Source: Apus apus
Lineage: Eukaryota > Chordata > Aves > Apodiformes > Apodidae
DNA length: 64,000 nt
Assembly (NCBI RefSeq): GCF_020740795.1
Contig: NC_067282.1
Coordinates: 166,276,274 to 166,340,273 of the forward strand
Direction of reading: 5' to 3'
Below are positions 49,485 through 61,160 of this stretch, piece after piece; positions within the stretch are counted from its first letter, which is position 1; each line of letters opens with the position of its first letter. The translations under genes were made by a program, and so were the position numbers. The notes below the pieces were generated by a model, which worked only from the letters and a program-made list of their open reading frames with translations, was not told the DNA's origin and did not search any database.

Positions 49485-52400
49485 GTAAGTATTCCCCTCC
49501 TGCTCCCCTGCAAAATCTCTCCTGGCATAGCTTGGGGGGTCCCAACAGCAAGGTGCTGGTCCACAGGAGATGTCCCAGGGTCAGCTGACACCTGTGATCT
49601 TCCCCATATGTCTCTTGGGCTTAGCAGTGCCAAAGGGAGATTTGTTGTACCTGTCCAGAGTGGGATGGGTGGGATGCACTCCCCCCCCCCCCAACCCCCC
49701 CCAAAGCAGAGCACATCATGCTTTTCTATTTTCCCTGCTCCCAGCCTTCTCAGGAGTCTAAGGGATCTATGTGTAGGATGGAAACCTGGGTTCAGTGTTG
49801 CTCATGCAGAGGATAATGCCCAATGACAGAGCCCCATTTGCACTAATCTCAGCTCAGCTGGGCTTCTCCTGGTGGTCCTGGGGCCGGCAGCAGCAGAACG
49901 AGCAGTTACCAAACCCCTGCTCTGAAATCCCACACAGACCAGGACACCAGCATGCCTGATCAGGCACAGCTGAGTTTTCAACGCTTTAGCATGGCCAAAA
50001 GCCTAGACTTTCTTGGCACGAGGGCCTGTGGTTTATTTCAGATGAAAGGAGTCCAAAGCATTATTTTCCAGTCCAACCAACAAGCCCAGCGAGGCATTGA
50101 AAATTGCTTTCTCTGCTGAAAAGACCTCTGCTTAGATGAAGGGAACAAAGGGTCACTCTGAATCAGAGGCTCCTGCTTCACAAACAAACAGCCTGTCTGT
50201 CTGAATCAGAGAATTTTACCTTATTACAGACCTGAGGTATTGGTTTGTCCTGCTTGCTGGGGTTTAATACCTATGGGCAGAGCTGGGCTTTATCCCTCTT
50301 CAAGCCACAGCTACAACTGGCCCTCTCAAACTTAGTTTGCTGTTAGCCTGCAGCTTCATGTCAGCCCACCGTGCTGGCATGTGAGCCTCAGCACACCTAC
50401 ACTCCTTTCCCTTAGCTCTGCAGCACTCACAAAAAAAGATTAGATGTCTCGGCTGCCTCATTTTCAGCCTTTTATGGGAGTTTCTATTAAAGGAAACCTG
50501 GAACTGAGAGTCAAACAATGGCTCTAGTGTGTCTGAGTATTTGCCTTTCCTTAGTACATAGTTCTGTTGGGGTTAAAGTCTGTAGACTGGACAAACATGC
50601 ATTAGTTCATTTACTTATTGGATATTTGTGTCTTATAAAAATAATATTGGAGCTAATGAATGTCATAAGCAAAGGTCACCCTGTATTTTGAAGACCTTAA
50701 CATTCTTTTTAAACAAAAAATTCATAAGGCTTTTTTTTTTCCTCCCCAAATTCTTTAGCACGTGCATAATGCTGTTGCAGATGGAAAGACTGTGCCAGTT
50801 GGGATACAAAAGAAGATTTAAGAAGGAAATAGTTCTGCCTTCTACTGTAACCTTGAGTAGAGTGCTTGTATTGTGCTGAGGGACATTGTGGGAATGCCAG
50901 AAAAACACGGCCTCTCCAGTGCCAGCTGTGAAACAGTCCCAGCTCTGCCCCAAACCAGTACTGTAGCAGAGGAAAAACCTTGAAGGTTGTTTTAAAATAG
51001 CCCCACCCTGTTCAAAAGGGCAAAACAGGGGCACTTGTCCACTGATAGACTTTTGCTTCATGCTGTATGGCATCTGTTAAGGGAAACTGCTGACTCCACA
51101 GTCGGGGTTTATGAGCTGCCTCATTCATCAAACCACAGCAAGTTTCCAGGCTTTAAATGTCACAGTCACGGAGAAGTGGGAAGGAATAGAGCCCTTTATA
51201 GGCTAATTCAAACAACAACCTGCCCCCTCTAATCTCTGGCAGTCCCACAGCCTAAGAGCAAGAATCGTGGACAAGGAAACCCATAATATCACTTCACACT
51301 TGATTTTTGGCTTATTGCATGTGCTGATGGAAATGGTCCCTTAAGGCAACTGAACTTTTTTATTCCCTTCCAGTGGTCTGCCGGAAAAACTTGGACAGCA
51401 CAACTGTAGCCATTCATGATGCTGAAGTTTACTGCAAATCTTGCTATGGAAAAAAGTATGGCCCGAAAGGTTATGGATATGGCCAAGGGGCAGGCACGCT
51501 GAACATGGACAGGGGAGAGAGACTAGGCATCAAGCCTGAGAGGTGAGTCTGCTGAGCTGGGGGGGTGTGACCCTTGTCCTCCAATACTCTTTTCAGAGGA
51601 GTCCCTCAGGCTGGGTTTTGTTCAGTTCCTATTGTCTGGAATATACGTACTGGAAAATTTAACCTGCAGTGCACAAAGCTTCCACTGGTAACTGTGTGAA
51701 TAGGCACCTTAAGAACAGGAGTTGGTGCAGGTAAAGATGCACTAACCATATGCATAAGTCACAGGGACTGGATTATGGAGCTGCTGATGGCTCTGCAGGA
51801 GCCCACAGAGGACACTGTGGGTCTTGAGTTGCTGTCCTAAATGAGGTGCAAATGAAAATCTTCAACAGATTCCAGCAGGGATGGATTCGGAGACCTGAGA
51901 ATCTGGGGCTACAAGAATAAATTTTTAACTGGCATGAAGAACCATTTGTGCTTAGTTAGCCAAAGCCAAAAGGCCTATTAAATAGTAAACATTCCTACTC
52001 TGATTCAAAGTTCTTGGTGTAAAGCAAAGCACATGGGAAGAAGCTGAAGTATGCCTCACAACTTGCTTCATGCAAGTTCCCAAATGTAATGCTTGATGTT
52101 TATATGATGTATGTGCTCCAGCCAGGTTCAGTGATCAGATCAGGTTCCAGATTATGCTCAGTGAGCAGGAGTTGAACAGAATTATTGGTAGCTTACTATC
52201 TGACAAATCCGTCTCCTGATACAGAATTCAGCACTTGTAGAGAGAAGTGAAAAGGTAAAGTCTTCTCAGAAAACAAGCTTTTACAGTAGCTTATTGTTAT
52301 CCTTTGAAGCATGGCCTTTCTTTTGTTGTTTTTTTATTGTTTGGTTTTTTCCCCCCCTACCAGATGTAATTAGATAGCTTTGTTGGCAACTAACCTCTCC

Positions 52401-53769
52401 AGTTTTGCAAAAGTACTGTATTCTGTGTGTTAGATGCAGCTCTGTTACTGTTGTAAAGAAGAGCAAGAGGTCATTTAGTAGAACAGTAAAGACAATGAAA
52501 GTCCCCTTTCTTTCAGCACGCCCTCTCCTCACCGGCCCACAACAAGTCCAAACACTTCAAAGTTTGCTCAGAAGTTCGGTGGGGCAGAGAAATGCTCCAG
52601 GTGTGGTGATTCTGTTTATGCAGCAGAGAAAGTAATAGGAGCTGGAAAGGTAAGGAACTGCCTGTGCCCTTTTGTACCTGCTACCTGGACTTTATAATGT
52701 GCCAGATACGTTATGTGGGTTCCAGCAGGGAACCAACTGTGTGGCAGTTACCCTAAAATTGTATTTTTCAACATTGGAAATAGTCAAATCAATCTGGTCT
52801 TCAATATTAAACAGAAAGCACTTGAAGTGCAGGGTGACAAGGGCTCCCTTTGTATTTCTGAGGTGAAGCTTCCACGTGATCTTGTGCCAGAGGCTTGAAA
52901 CAGACTGGAGGAGCACTTTTGCCCCAAAAGAGGGAACAGTCTTGTGGTGTGCAGCTTAGGATGAAGGTTGAATATTTCAGCAGGCAGGGGATACTCTGAA
53001 AATACCATGTAAAACTGTGTCAGTCTGCCAGCTGTCTTGACTCACTATAGAGCATCAAAGTTCTGCTCTGAATTGATTAGAGCAAGCCCAAACCTTTCAG
53101 AATGCTGCCCTGAGCAGAATGCTGTGTGGAATTTGGGGCTTTGGGCCACTTGCAGAAATGCAGAGTCTCATGCACTTGAACTGGTTTTTATTGCACCAGT
53201 CATCTACAAACAATACTGATACAGGCTTCTCCAGTTAATGCATTTTTTACAAACTCAGGCATCCTGTGTATCTAACCTATCTTGCTGTGTTGTTTTTTTT
53301 TTCCCTAGCCATGGCACAAAAACTGCTTCCGATGTGCCAAGTGTGGAAAAAGCCTAGAATCTACAACCCTAACTGAAAAAGAGGGAGAAATCTATTGTAA
53401 AGGTAAGGAAAGAAAGATCATTTGTTTATGATGCTTTTATGGAACTTGATCCACACAGTAGTTTGGTAACAACACGTCTTCACAGACATCCAGCTGTGGA
53501 ACTGATGTAGGAATTGCTTTCATGAAGTAGGTTGGGAGCTACGCTGACCCAAAAGCCGTGGCGGTCGACTTCAGTCATGGCAGTCACACAGCCTAACAAC
53601 ATGCTTTTAAGCATTGCTTTGGATTGAGGTGTTCTGGTGACTTAATTGACAAGCCCAAAGCCTCAGCTACTCCACATTCATTTTTCTTGCAGGTTGTTAT
53701 GCGAAGAACTTTGGCCCCAAGGGATTTGGGTACGGCCAGGGAGCAGGTGCCCTAGTTCACGCCCAGTGA
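49373..53769 (+). CDS. CSRP2: CSRP2, cysteine- and glycine-rich protein 2 (LIM-only)
   Basis: The CDS joins five exons: 49,373-49,484, 51,374-51,542, 52,517-52,649, 53,309-53,402 and 53,693-53,769, giving 585 nt or 194 residues plus stop, with every intron GT...AG. CRP2 is a two-LIM adaptor in nucleus and actin cytoskeleton that binds alpha-actinin and zyxin and acts with SRF and GATA factors in smooth-muscle differentiation. Both zinc-binding LIM domains are complete: C10, C13, H31, C34, C37, C40, C58, C61 and C120, C123, H141, C144, C147, C150, C168, C171. Each is followed by a glycine-rich repeat ([24 protein letters not shown]), and the first overlaps the basic KKYGPKG motif known as a nuclear signal. 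'[20 protein letters not shown]', '[14 protein letters not shown]' and the end ALVHAQ identify CSRP2 rather than CSRP1 or CSRP3. The linker reads STPSPHRP, one residue longer than the mammalian form as I remember it (193 residues). Confidence 0.98.
49681..49702. repeat. Poly(C) tract with AA interruption
   Basis: C12-AA-C8, in CSRP2 intron 2. The length is probably unreliable in any sequencing read. Confidence 0.9.
50468..50477 (+). promoter_or_regulatory. CSRP2: CArG box 1 (SRF site candidate)
   Basis: CCTTTTATGG is an exact match to CC(A/T)6GG. It lies in intron 2, 906 bp before exon 3. CSRP-family genes are established SRF and smooth-muscle targets, so the match has gene-specific support, but binding is inferred. 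Confidence 0.5.
51193..51202 (+). promoter_or_regulatory. CSRP2: CArG box 2 (SRF site candidate)
   Basis: CCTTTATAGG is an exact match to CC(A/T)6GG, 171 bp upstream of exon 3 and 725 bp from CArG box 1. Paired CArG boxes within a kilobase are typical of smooth-muscle enhancers. Confidence 0.52.
51374..51542 (+). CDS. CSRP2: CSRP2 exon 3 (residues 38-94)
   Basis: Acceptor CTTCCAG, donor GTGAGT at 51,543. The exon encodes the second finger of LIM1 (C40, C58, C61), the glycine-rich repeat and the start of the inter-LIM linker. Ser94 is split AG|C. Confidence 0.97.
51543..52516 (+). other. CSRP2: CSRP2 intron 3
   Basis: GTGAGT...TTTCAG, 974 bp. Near 52,320-52,360 it has T- and C-rich runs. No further feature was recognised. 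Confidence 0.9.
52517..52649 (+). CDS. CSRP2: CSRP2 exon 4 (residues 94-138)
   Basis: Acceptor TTTCAG, donor GTAAGG at 52,650. The exon encodes the linker [20 protein letters not shown] and the start of LIM2 (C120, C123), ending in phase 0 after GAGK. Confidence 0.97.
52650..53308 (+). other. CSRP2: CSRP2 intron 4
   Basis: GTAAGG...CCCTAG, 659 bp, with a strong T-rich polypyrimidine tract before the acceptor. Nothing else was recognised. Confidence 0.9.
53309..53402 (+). CDS. CSRP2: CSRP2 exon 5 (residues 139-170)
   Basis: The acceptor is CCCTAG and the donor is GTAAGG at 53,403. The exon encodes H141, C144, C147, C150 and C168 of LIM2. Gly170 is split G|GT. Confidence 0.97.
53693..53769 (+). 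CDS. CSRP2: CSRP2 exon 6, coding part (residues 170-194, stop TGA)
   Basis: Acceptor CTTGCAG. The exon encodes C171, the last LIM2 ligand, and the C-terminal glycine-rich repeat ending ALVHAQ, with TGA at 53,767-53,769. Intron 5 (53,403-53,692) holds nothing recognisable. Confidence 0.97.
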
Positions 53770-54065
53770 ACAGCTTGAAACCCTGTACAGCTCTGCTGAG
53801 ACCCTGCTACAAGAAAGAAGAGAGTTCCCTAAACGTTACTAACTACTGTGAAACAGATACTAGTTACTGTAGTGCTTGGGCCATACGTTCAGCAGATGAT
53901 TTTTTTTTTTTTTTTTTAAAAACACTGCTTTTTTCTTGCTTTGTGTATCACACTCTGACACTTTTAATACTGAGTATCAATTCAATAAAGCTTTGCTTGT
54001 TGATATATCCTAAACCCAAGTGTGTTACATGCTTTGTCAGCAATAAAAAGATACTTAAGAGGAGT
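53770..54065 (+). other. CSRP2: CSRP2 3'UTR (end approximate)
   Basis: The 3'UTR follows the TGA in exon 6. It contains a run of about 18 T near 53,900 and two AATAAA signals, at 53,984-53,989 and 54,042-54,047. Cleavage would fall near 54,005-54,015 or 54,060-54,070. A third AATAAA near 54,391 could give a rare longer form. Confidence 0.8.
53984..53989 (+). terminator. CSRP2: CSRP2 polyadenylation signal (proximal)
   Basis: AATAAA, followed 12-20 bases later by a TTGCTTGTTGATA-type U/G-rich stretch. The second signal at 54,042-54,047 is the alternative. Confidence 0.7.
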
Positions 54066-56124
54066 GCTGGGGTACTTTGAGTCTCCAGGGGTGGAGAAAT
54101 GATGATAGATTAAATGAAGGCAGAAGCAGCACGTTTGGGGTCAGAGGGAGACAGCAAGCAACAACACAGCCCAGGGAACCTGGGCAGAAACCTTTGGTCC
54201 TTCTACTCATACTAATCCCCTCTGACTCTTCCAACCTGAGCAAGGACTGCTCTAACTTAGAAGTGGTATCCAGGCCCTGGCAGCTGAGGACACAAAACCA
54301 ATTATATCTCCTTTTCTTAGCCTTGTTTCCCAATGGAAGTGCTTCCTCTTCTCAGGCAAGGTGTTATAAAATGCTGAACAGCATTGTTCAATAAATAGAA
54401 ACAAAAATAATGCTCTTGACACACTACTGAGCAGGTGAAACCACTCCCCATTAGTTCATGTAGCTACTTTAGTGAATTTGCATTGGCAGTTGGCAGGTGT
54501 GATTAATGCTGACAAAAATGGACATCTAGACTTGTTCATTTATCTGTAACAAAAAGAGCTTTCAGGTCCTAGAAAAATGAACTATAGGAGTGATGGGAAG
54601 TTATTTAAACCACTAATTAAGGGCTTTCCCTTCATTTCCTGGAGGGAGTTACAGCTGTGACTTACAGCTCCACACACTACTTCCCCACAAAGTATTTACC
54701 AACAGAAAAACAAAGGAATTAAGCAAAAAGGAAAACTTGTAACCATAAAGACAATATACTTGTCAAGAGAAATGAGTACCCTACACTGAAGTGCTTTCAC
54801 CTGGTTACATGTTGTCTCTTCAGCTTCAGTGAAGCAGTGATGAATAACTGCTCAGCCCAGGCTTGAGTAATACTTAAGACTAACTCAAAGTTTGGAGGCC
54901 TAATTCCAGGAGACACTGGTTCTCAAAAGTACTTTGATTACCTGAACTGCAGCTCTTACGTAGTACATAGGTTTGGAGAGCATGTGAACATAGCATTAAG
55001 TCTATAAGATACAGCACTAAGTTTATAAGATACTGCAAATAAAGTAAACCTGGAATTAGTAGATGCAATTTTTACTGATCTCCATTCACTAGCCCCAGGT
55101 GGATAAAACCCAAATGCAAGCATTCACAAGTAAACATTGCTTTCCTAGCAAAAAGAGCTGATTTTATTTAAAGGCAGCTCATGGGAGCTACGAGGGATTG
55201 AACTCTAATCAAGCCATAATGAGGGTGCAGAGGGCAGGCTTCTTCCCAAATAAAACACACTGAGGAACTGGCTTGCAAGTCATCAGGAGCACACCCAATA
55301 CCTCCCAAGAGCAACAACTGCTCTGATGGAGCACTGCAAATCTCAGATGGAGATCTGCACAAAGTATCTCTCTCACAAGACAAAATACTTTCCCTCCTCT
55401 TTACCAAGCAAGTCAAAGGGTGGTCAGCAGAGTCCTCACCAGAACCTTTGCTTGGGGAAGGGAAAAACAGCAACAACAATCCTCCATCGGTGTCAATATT
55501 GAACCCACACCCAACAGAAAACACTAAGGCATTTATTCCTCCCCATTAGGTGTGTTCTTTAGTCCTAGCCTCATACTTTAATACATATTACTAGTTATAA
55601 ATATCCTGTTTTAAGTTCCAACTTGGATTGTTACTTTTCTTCTACTCAGGATCTAACCTTTAGCATGGACCAGAAAAATCAAGGTATTCTGTCTCCTGCA
55701 AATGCCACCTAGAAGCACACATCTTGGTCATACCTAGTAGCTCTGTGTGGATGCCTTGTTTGCTCTTAGAATACCTCAAATTTATTTAAATATGTACATT
55801 TTACCACCTGAAATGTTCCCCAGAAGGAATTCTCCCATAATAAACTTTAACTAGCTGCCAGCATGCTTTGCTCTAAAGAAAGCAGTATCTAATTAGTGAA
55901 TGGTAACTCTAATTGGTAGTACAAAGGTGTAATTTACCAAAACCCATTGTAGTAATTTACAGGATTTCACACCAGTAGAGAACAGGGTAAACACTGTCTT
56001 TAAGACACCCATAAATCTTTCCAGAAAGACTTTACTGAAATAAGAAACAAGATGGCAGCTGTTTTCTCATGGTATGGCTTCTGAAACTGGACAGAAACAA
56101 CACTGAAATCACATCCCAAGTCAA
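54066..56124. other. Spacer between convergent CSRP2 and ZDHHC17
   Basis: About 2 kb between the two 3' ends. The - strand AATAAA motifs (TTTATT on +) at about 55,158 and 55,786 could serve longer ZDHHC17 transcripts. Apart from the 21-bp tandem duplication listed separately, nothing was recognised; short frames on both strands look random. Confidence 0.6.
54994..55035. repeat. Tandem duplication of a 21-bp unit
   Basis: The unit at 54,994-55,014 (CATTAAGTCTATAAGATACA + G) is repeated at 55,015-55,035 with three mismatches. Confidence 0.85.
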
Positions 56125-59100
56125 GACAAACACTGGATCTAAGAGTCAATATTTATTTGATTAATAACTTACAAAATTTAACAGATTTAATTTATGTAAG
56201 GAGAGCTAATTTATTAAACATTTTACAGATTTTTTTTTTTCACAATGTAATACATCAAGATCTCGACAGTATTAAAATAATACTTGGCACAGTTATAAAT
56301 AAAGAATACAAAAAAATCCATAGCTTAAAATGTAGTGATGCTGTTTTACACATTAATTGAAAAAAAAAAAACAAAATCTGGTGGACATCAAAGAATACAG
56401 AAACCTGCAAAGAAACAGCACATGTTTAGGGCCAAGACAAAATTCCCATTTATTCTACCTACGTCAGATTAAGTTGGTCTGATCTACTGTTGGTTTGGAT
56501 CAGCTTTGTTAAGTTTCAGAAGCAACGCAGTTTTGGTTCAACAAGTGAATTTTAAGTTTGATAACTTGACAGAAAAATGCTGCATAGTTGGTTCCCCCCT
56601 GCTTGATTTGATGATTTCACATCCAACCATTCAGTGTTACTCAAGACAAGTTACATTTTACACTGGAAACTTCATACATCCCAAATCCATATATGCAAGT
56701 TAATTTTCACAACTACCTACCATTGCTCAAATTCTGCAGGTCTCAACAAAACTGTCACCAGAGAGCTATTAACAAGTAAACAGTGCAGAACTCACTACGT
56801 ACTACCAATGATCACCTTTTTTTTTGCAAATATTTTTGACATGGACTGCATGACACAATTCATGGCAGTTAATATTACTGGGCAACTAAAACCTGAACTT
56901 GTATCACATACTGAACTGCTCCCCTGGTGCTAGGCAATATTTAATGAAGTGGATTGAAGTTCAAGTCAACCAACCCCCAGCAGAAATGTGAAAAGAAAAA
57001 AAATGAACAAATATGCAGGACATTACTGGTCATTAAAACAACATTGTAAAATCTTCATGCTTTTTTCTGATTAGAAAAAAAGATGAATAAACAATGTCAA
57101 CTGTTTTCACTGAAATAGAACGTGTCTTCATTAGGATTACAAATTTTGTCTGAAAAAAATACCAAAAGCTTCTTGCCACGCCTACATCCAAACCTCTCCC
57201 ATCAAAACTGTGTCCAAGACTATCTTGTTTTTTCCAGTATTAAAACATCCGAGTACTCTAATGCTGCACTTCTGTAAATCCTGATATCTGGTACTTGCAA
57301 ATTAAGTGCGTGTCTTGAGATCAACAAACAACTACAGAAAAAATGTTTACTTGCAAATACTGAACATCAACTATTTACAGTTTCACTGCTCCTCTTACTA
57401 AGGCAAGGGCTGGGAATACCACTAGATTGCTTTATTACCTGTAATCTGCATATTACAGAAAACGCTAATTTTGCCAAGCATCAAACATGCAGTGGATTTG
57501 CAGGGCATAAATGCCTATTAACAGCAATATTGAACATCACTAGAAGCTCATTAGATATCTTCCTACACTTTTTTTTGGTTGAATAAAATGAAAATGAGCA
57601 GCTTTAAATACACTAAACACACACTCACAGAGAGAAAACTGTTTGATAAATTATTTATATACAGATACACATTCTTTACACTGGTCTCAGACATCTGCTT
57701 TCAGGTCCCTCCTCAAACTCCCCTCACAGGTTTCTCGAACCACTGGGTTGCTACAGCACTTAAGAAGAGAACTAACCTGATTCTCAGTCTCTCTGTAAAC
57801 AATAGTTAAGGAAGCAGTGAACAACTCACTATGAGTATATGAAAACACCATAACAAAAATCAGTGCATCACATTCAAGAAAAGCCCCTTTGGAATGCAAT
57901 TTCAGATCATTCCTTACCTTCCAAACATATCTGTAGCATGAGAACTTAAAAAAAGAAATAAAGGGTGATTCCCACGTGCCAATACACCATCTTCCTCAGA
58001 ACACTCTCTTACATTTTCTGTGTGTGCATGCTGTTATGGGGATTTTTAAGGTTTTTTTTTTTTTCAAAGTTTGGTTTCCATTCTTTTACATCCAAAAATA
58101 ATAAGCACTTCAGGCAACTCTGAGTTCTTCCTCTGCAGTTGCATTCAATTTAAAACTATCTTGTCTTTTTAAAACCAAGACTTTTGCTTTAACATCTGTG
58201 GTTTCCCCCGTGCAACTTCTCTTCCAACACAACCTCAATTACACTATACTGTACTACTGTGTGAGGATTGAACCTAAAATTGAAACATTGCTAGTCTGTA
58301 AGTTACTTATACGATTACTTCAAAGATAATGAATTGTTTCCACTTTTTTTCCTGAATATTATATGCTGTAATCTAGTTTTACAGGTGTATCATGCATTTA
58401 AGCAGGGCTTTAACTTTGACAGAAGAGCTTCCCTTATTTGCACAGTTGTTTATTTTAGACTATATAATCTCAGAACAGGGTTATTACAAGTATGTAGTTG
58501 TACCACTAACTGGTGGCAAAAACAATCACCAAAATATGTGGGCAACGTATTTTTTTTCTCAACATTAGCTGACGTGCCCTTCTGCTGTAACTTAACACAC
58601 TAGGGGATTCCCACCACATGATGTTTATAACAGTATTGAAAAGCACATTTTTCAATGTACATAATACTACAGAAAATTTGTATTTAAAAAATCACATTAT
58701 AGGAACTACAACATAGCAATCAGTGAACTCTGCCTCATGAAATTAAGTTTTATATTCTGGATTCTTGTTTCAGTGGAATTATTGGGAAATAATTTTTTCT
58801 GCTCAGCACAATGTAACTACTTATGTCAATACTTCAATAACCTCATGCTCCATTGTGAAAGACCTTAAATAAAAAATCCAACAACAAATACTGTGAATAT
58901 GCTGTCACGAATAATTCTCACATTAAGAACTGTTAAAATCCCTTTTTGATCTTCCTCCTCTTCCTTATCTGGTTTGGCAGTTTACTCTGTCCATTTTTAC
59001 TTTTGTTAATAAAATTCTGATGAAGAGAAGGTACCTTAAGATTCATCACCAGCCCTACACATAGCATGCTACTCTTCAAGGGATGCGGATTCGAGAGAGA

Positions 59101-59156
59101 GAGAAAATTTTTCAGGCACCACTCAGATATGATATGCTCACAGGATGAAGGTGGTG
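56125..59156 (-). other. ZDHHC17: ZDHHC17 3'UTR (distal end approximate)
   Basis: An AT-rich, repeat-free stretch downstream of the ZDHHC17 stop codon on the - strand. AATAAA signals on the - strand lie at 56,210-56,215 and 56,152-56,157, giving a 3'UTR of about 3 kb, in keeping with the long 3'UTR of this gene in mammals as I recall it. Small frames on either strand are random. The exact end cannot be set without transcript data. Confidence 0.65.
56152..56157 (-). terminator. ZDHHC17: Candidate ZDHHC17 polyadenylation signal
   Basis: TTTATT on the + strand reads AATAAA on the - strand. It is the more distal of two nearby signals; the other is at 56,210-56,215. Confidence 0.5.
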
Positions 59157-59295
59157 CTACACCAGCTGGTAGCCTGATCCTGAAGTCTGGTCATATTCTA
59201 TTGTATACTGCCTCGTCCAGTCCACGATAACAGGCCGAAAAAGACCACAGCATCTGAATTCAAAGAAGTCTATAATGTTCCTTATACATCCATGG
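59157..59295 (-). CDS. ZDHHC17: ZDHHC17 last coding exon (C-terminus, stop)
   Basis: Read on the - strand, the exon starts after the acceptor TTTTTAG at 59,296-59,298 and encodes HGCIRNIIDFFEFRCCGLFR... to ...GSGYQLV, with stop TAG at 59,157-59,159. This is the C-terminal cytosolic tail of ZDHHC17 (HIP14), a Golgi and vesicle DHHC-type S-palmitoyltransferase with N-terminal ankyrin repeats that palmitoylates SNAP25, huntingtin, CSP and others. The first base completes the split Asn codon (AA|C) from the preceding exon. It differs from the human protein I remember at only a few residues, such as DQT for DQI. No break is seen. Confidence 0.96.
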
Positions 59296-61160
59296 CTAAA
59301 AACAAAACAAAAACACGTTAGCAAACAATACCATGGCTCATCTAACAAAGGACAAAAGTTTTTGTCTACCTACAAATTTGATTCTTCACTCTTTAAGTAG
59401 AAAAGCAATTCAGCTAAGAATTATCTTAGTGCTTACTGATGAGCAAGTTCTGAAATAGGCAATAGTCACCAGAACGGTGAATGTTTGATCCCTGGATACA
59501 ACCAAGACACTAACTTTCTCCAACAATCTAGCAAAACTAACGAGAAATGGAACTTGTTATTGGCAGTGTGACACCATGTAGCACAGCATGGTAATTCCTT
59601 CTAAGAGAAAAGTTGCATTGCACAGATGGATGCAAGACAAAACAGTACAAAGTGAATGTGTCCCTGGAATAATTTCCATTTCTATTAATTTCTGTCATAC
59701 ATACTGCCTCATCAGCTGCAGGTCTAAGATCAATTAAGTCCCTAGAACACACAAAATTAAGAAAGCATAATCTGAATTATACGAACTAAGTGCTTTCTGC
59801 TGTTGAATCAATTAATTCTTAAATATTTAAGATACCTACATCTCATTTCCAACATGTTGGGTTTTTTTAACTCAATTACACAAGGGCTGAATAGATCACA
59901 GTTTTCTGGAAGAGGGGTTTGTGTTATGATATATGCAAGAATAGGTCTAAGAAACAAGATGACAACAACTACTTGATGTCAATGCATCACCTGACAGGTG
60001 ATGCCAAGCCAGTTATTTTAAAAGTCTGGTGTTATTTTCAGGAGTCATTTTTATAATGGCAGCTATTTCAATTAAGGTGGTTTGTGAATATGACATTTTT
60101 TGGGAGATGCAAATGAGCATTTTCCTTTCCTGTGCAAGGCCCTAACTCTTCAGGCAAAATACATTTTTGTGAAGCTCTAATCTGCAGGAAGACTGTGACC
60201 ATACAGAAATGCTCATCTGCTTCTCAGTAGAAGTTCTATATCGAAGGATACTAAAAGACCACACAAACTTCTCTTGTAGCACAAAAATCAAACTGCAACC
60301 AGAACTTCTATCTCCTGTTCCCCAAGGTACCACCTAAGAGAGCAGCAGCTCCCACAGGAGACACAGCGTATGCAGCAGGATGTGATGTACTTCTGTACTT
60401 TCACTGCTCCTGTTTTAACATGCCCTCAACCCAGCAATATTCCAGCTTCATACCTTTACTCGTTTCCTGCTTTGGATCCATCAGCTGTTCCATGCCACCA
60501 TATTCCCATCCCAGTATTGTATCATCCCCAAGCCCCTCTCTCACTCTCATCAATACAGAAACCAGAATCCCAACCTACCTTTTACATACTGATACCCAAA
60601 AGGCCATGTCTCACCCATTCAAGACCCACTTCAGTTCCCAGGACAGCCTGCTGCCTCCCTCACAAATAGCTTTGCTCATCCTCTTCCTCCAGAGTAGGAA
60701 TGAAGTGCTGCCTCTTTTCTCACAATAAAGAGAGCAAGAGGAGCTACTGCATAGAGCAAATTCAACAGTACATTAAGTATCAATCAGGACAAAGTGCCTG
60801 GTGTGGAAGTGAAGATCAGGTCAACACCAACACCATGCAATAAGCAACCACCTCTGGTTCAGGCATTTGATTTATAAAAAGGGTATTTATTTCCCTCTAA
60901 ACTCTATGGCAAAACGTGACCACTGCTGAAAACTAGCATTTTCTATGTATTTGCAACCCTGTCCAGAGTCACTACAAAACATCTATCACTTCCTTTGACT
61001 GGACAGAACATGTTACTGTAATAACAGCTGTTACTTTCAACATTCTAAGTAGTGAAAATACTTAAGAAGTATTGAGCTATGTTCTTTTTCAACAAGCTGC
61101 ACAACTCAAACATATACAAGGCTACATAAATAATAAATATTTTTACACTTTAAAACTTAC
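59296..61160 (-). other. ZDHHC17: ZDHHC17 last intron
   Basis: On the - strand the donor is GTAAG at 61,156-61,160 and the acceptor TAG ends at 59,296. About 1.9 kb, with no element recognised. The pyrimidine/proline-like frames at 60.4-60.7 kb on the + strand are random. Confidence 0.88.

Larger units (their letters stand above)
49485..51373 (+). other. CSRP2: CSRP2 intron 2
   Basis: A GTAAGT...TTCCAG intron. It contains a poly(C) tract near its 5' end and two perfect CArG boxes in its 3' half, listed separately. No other exon was recognised. Confidence 0.9.
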
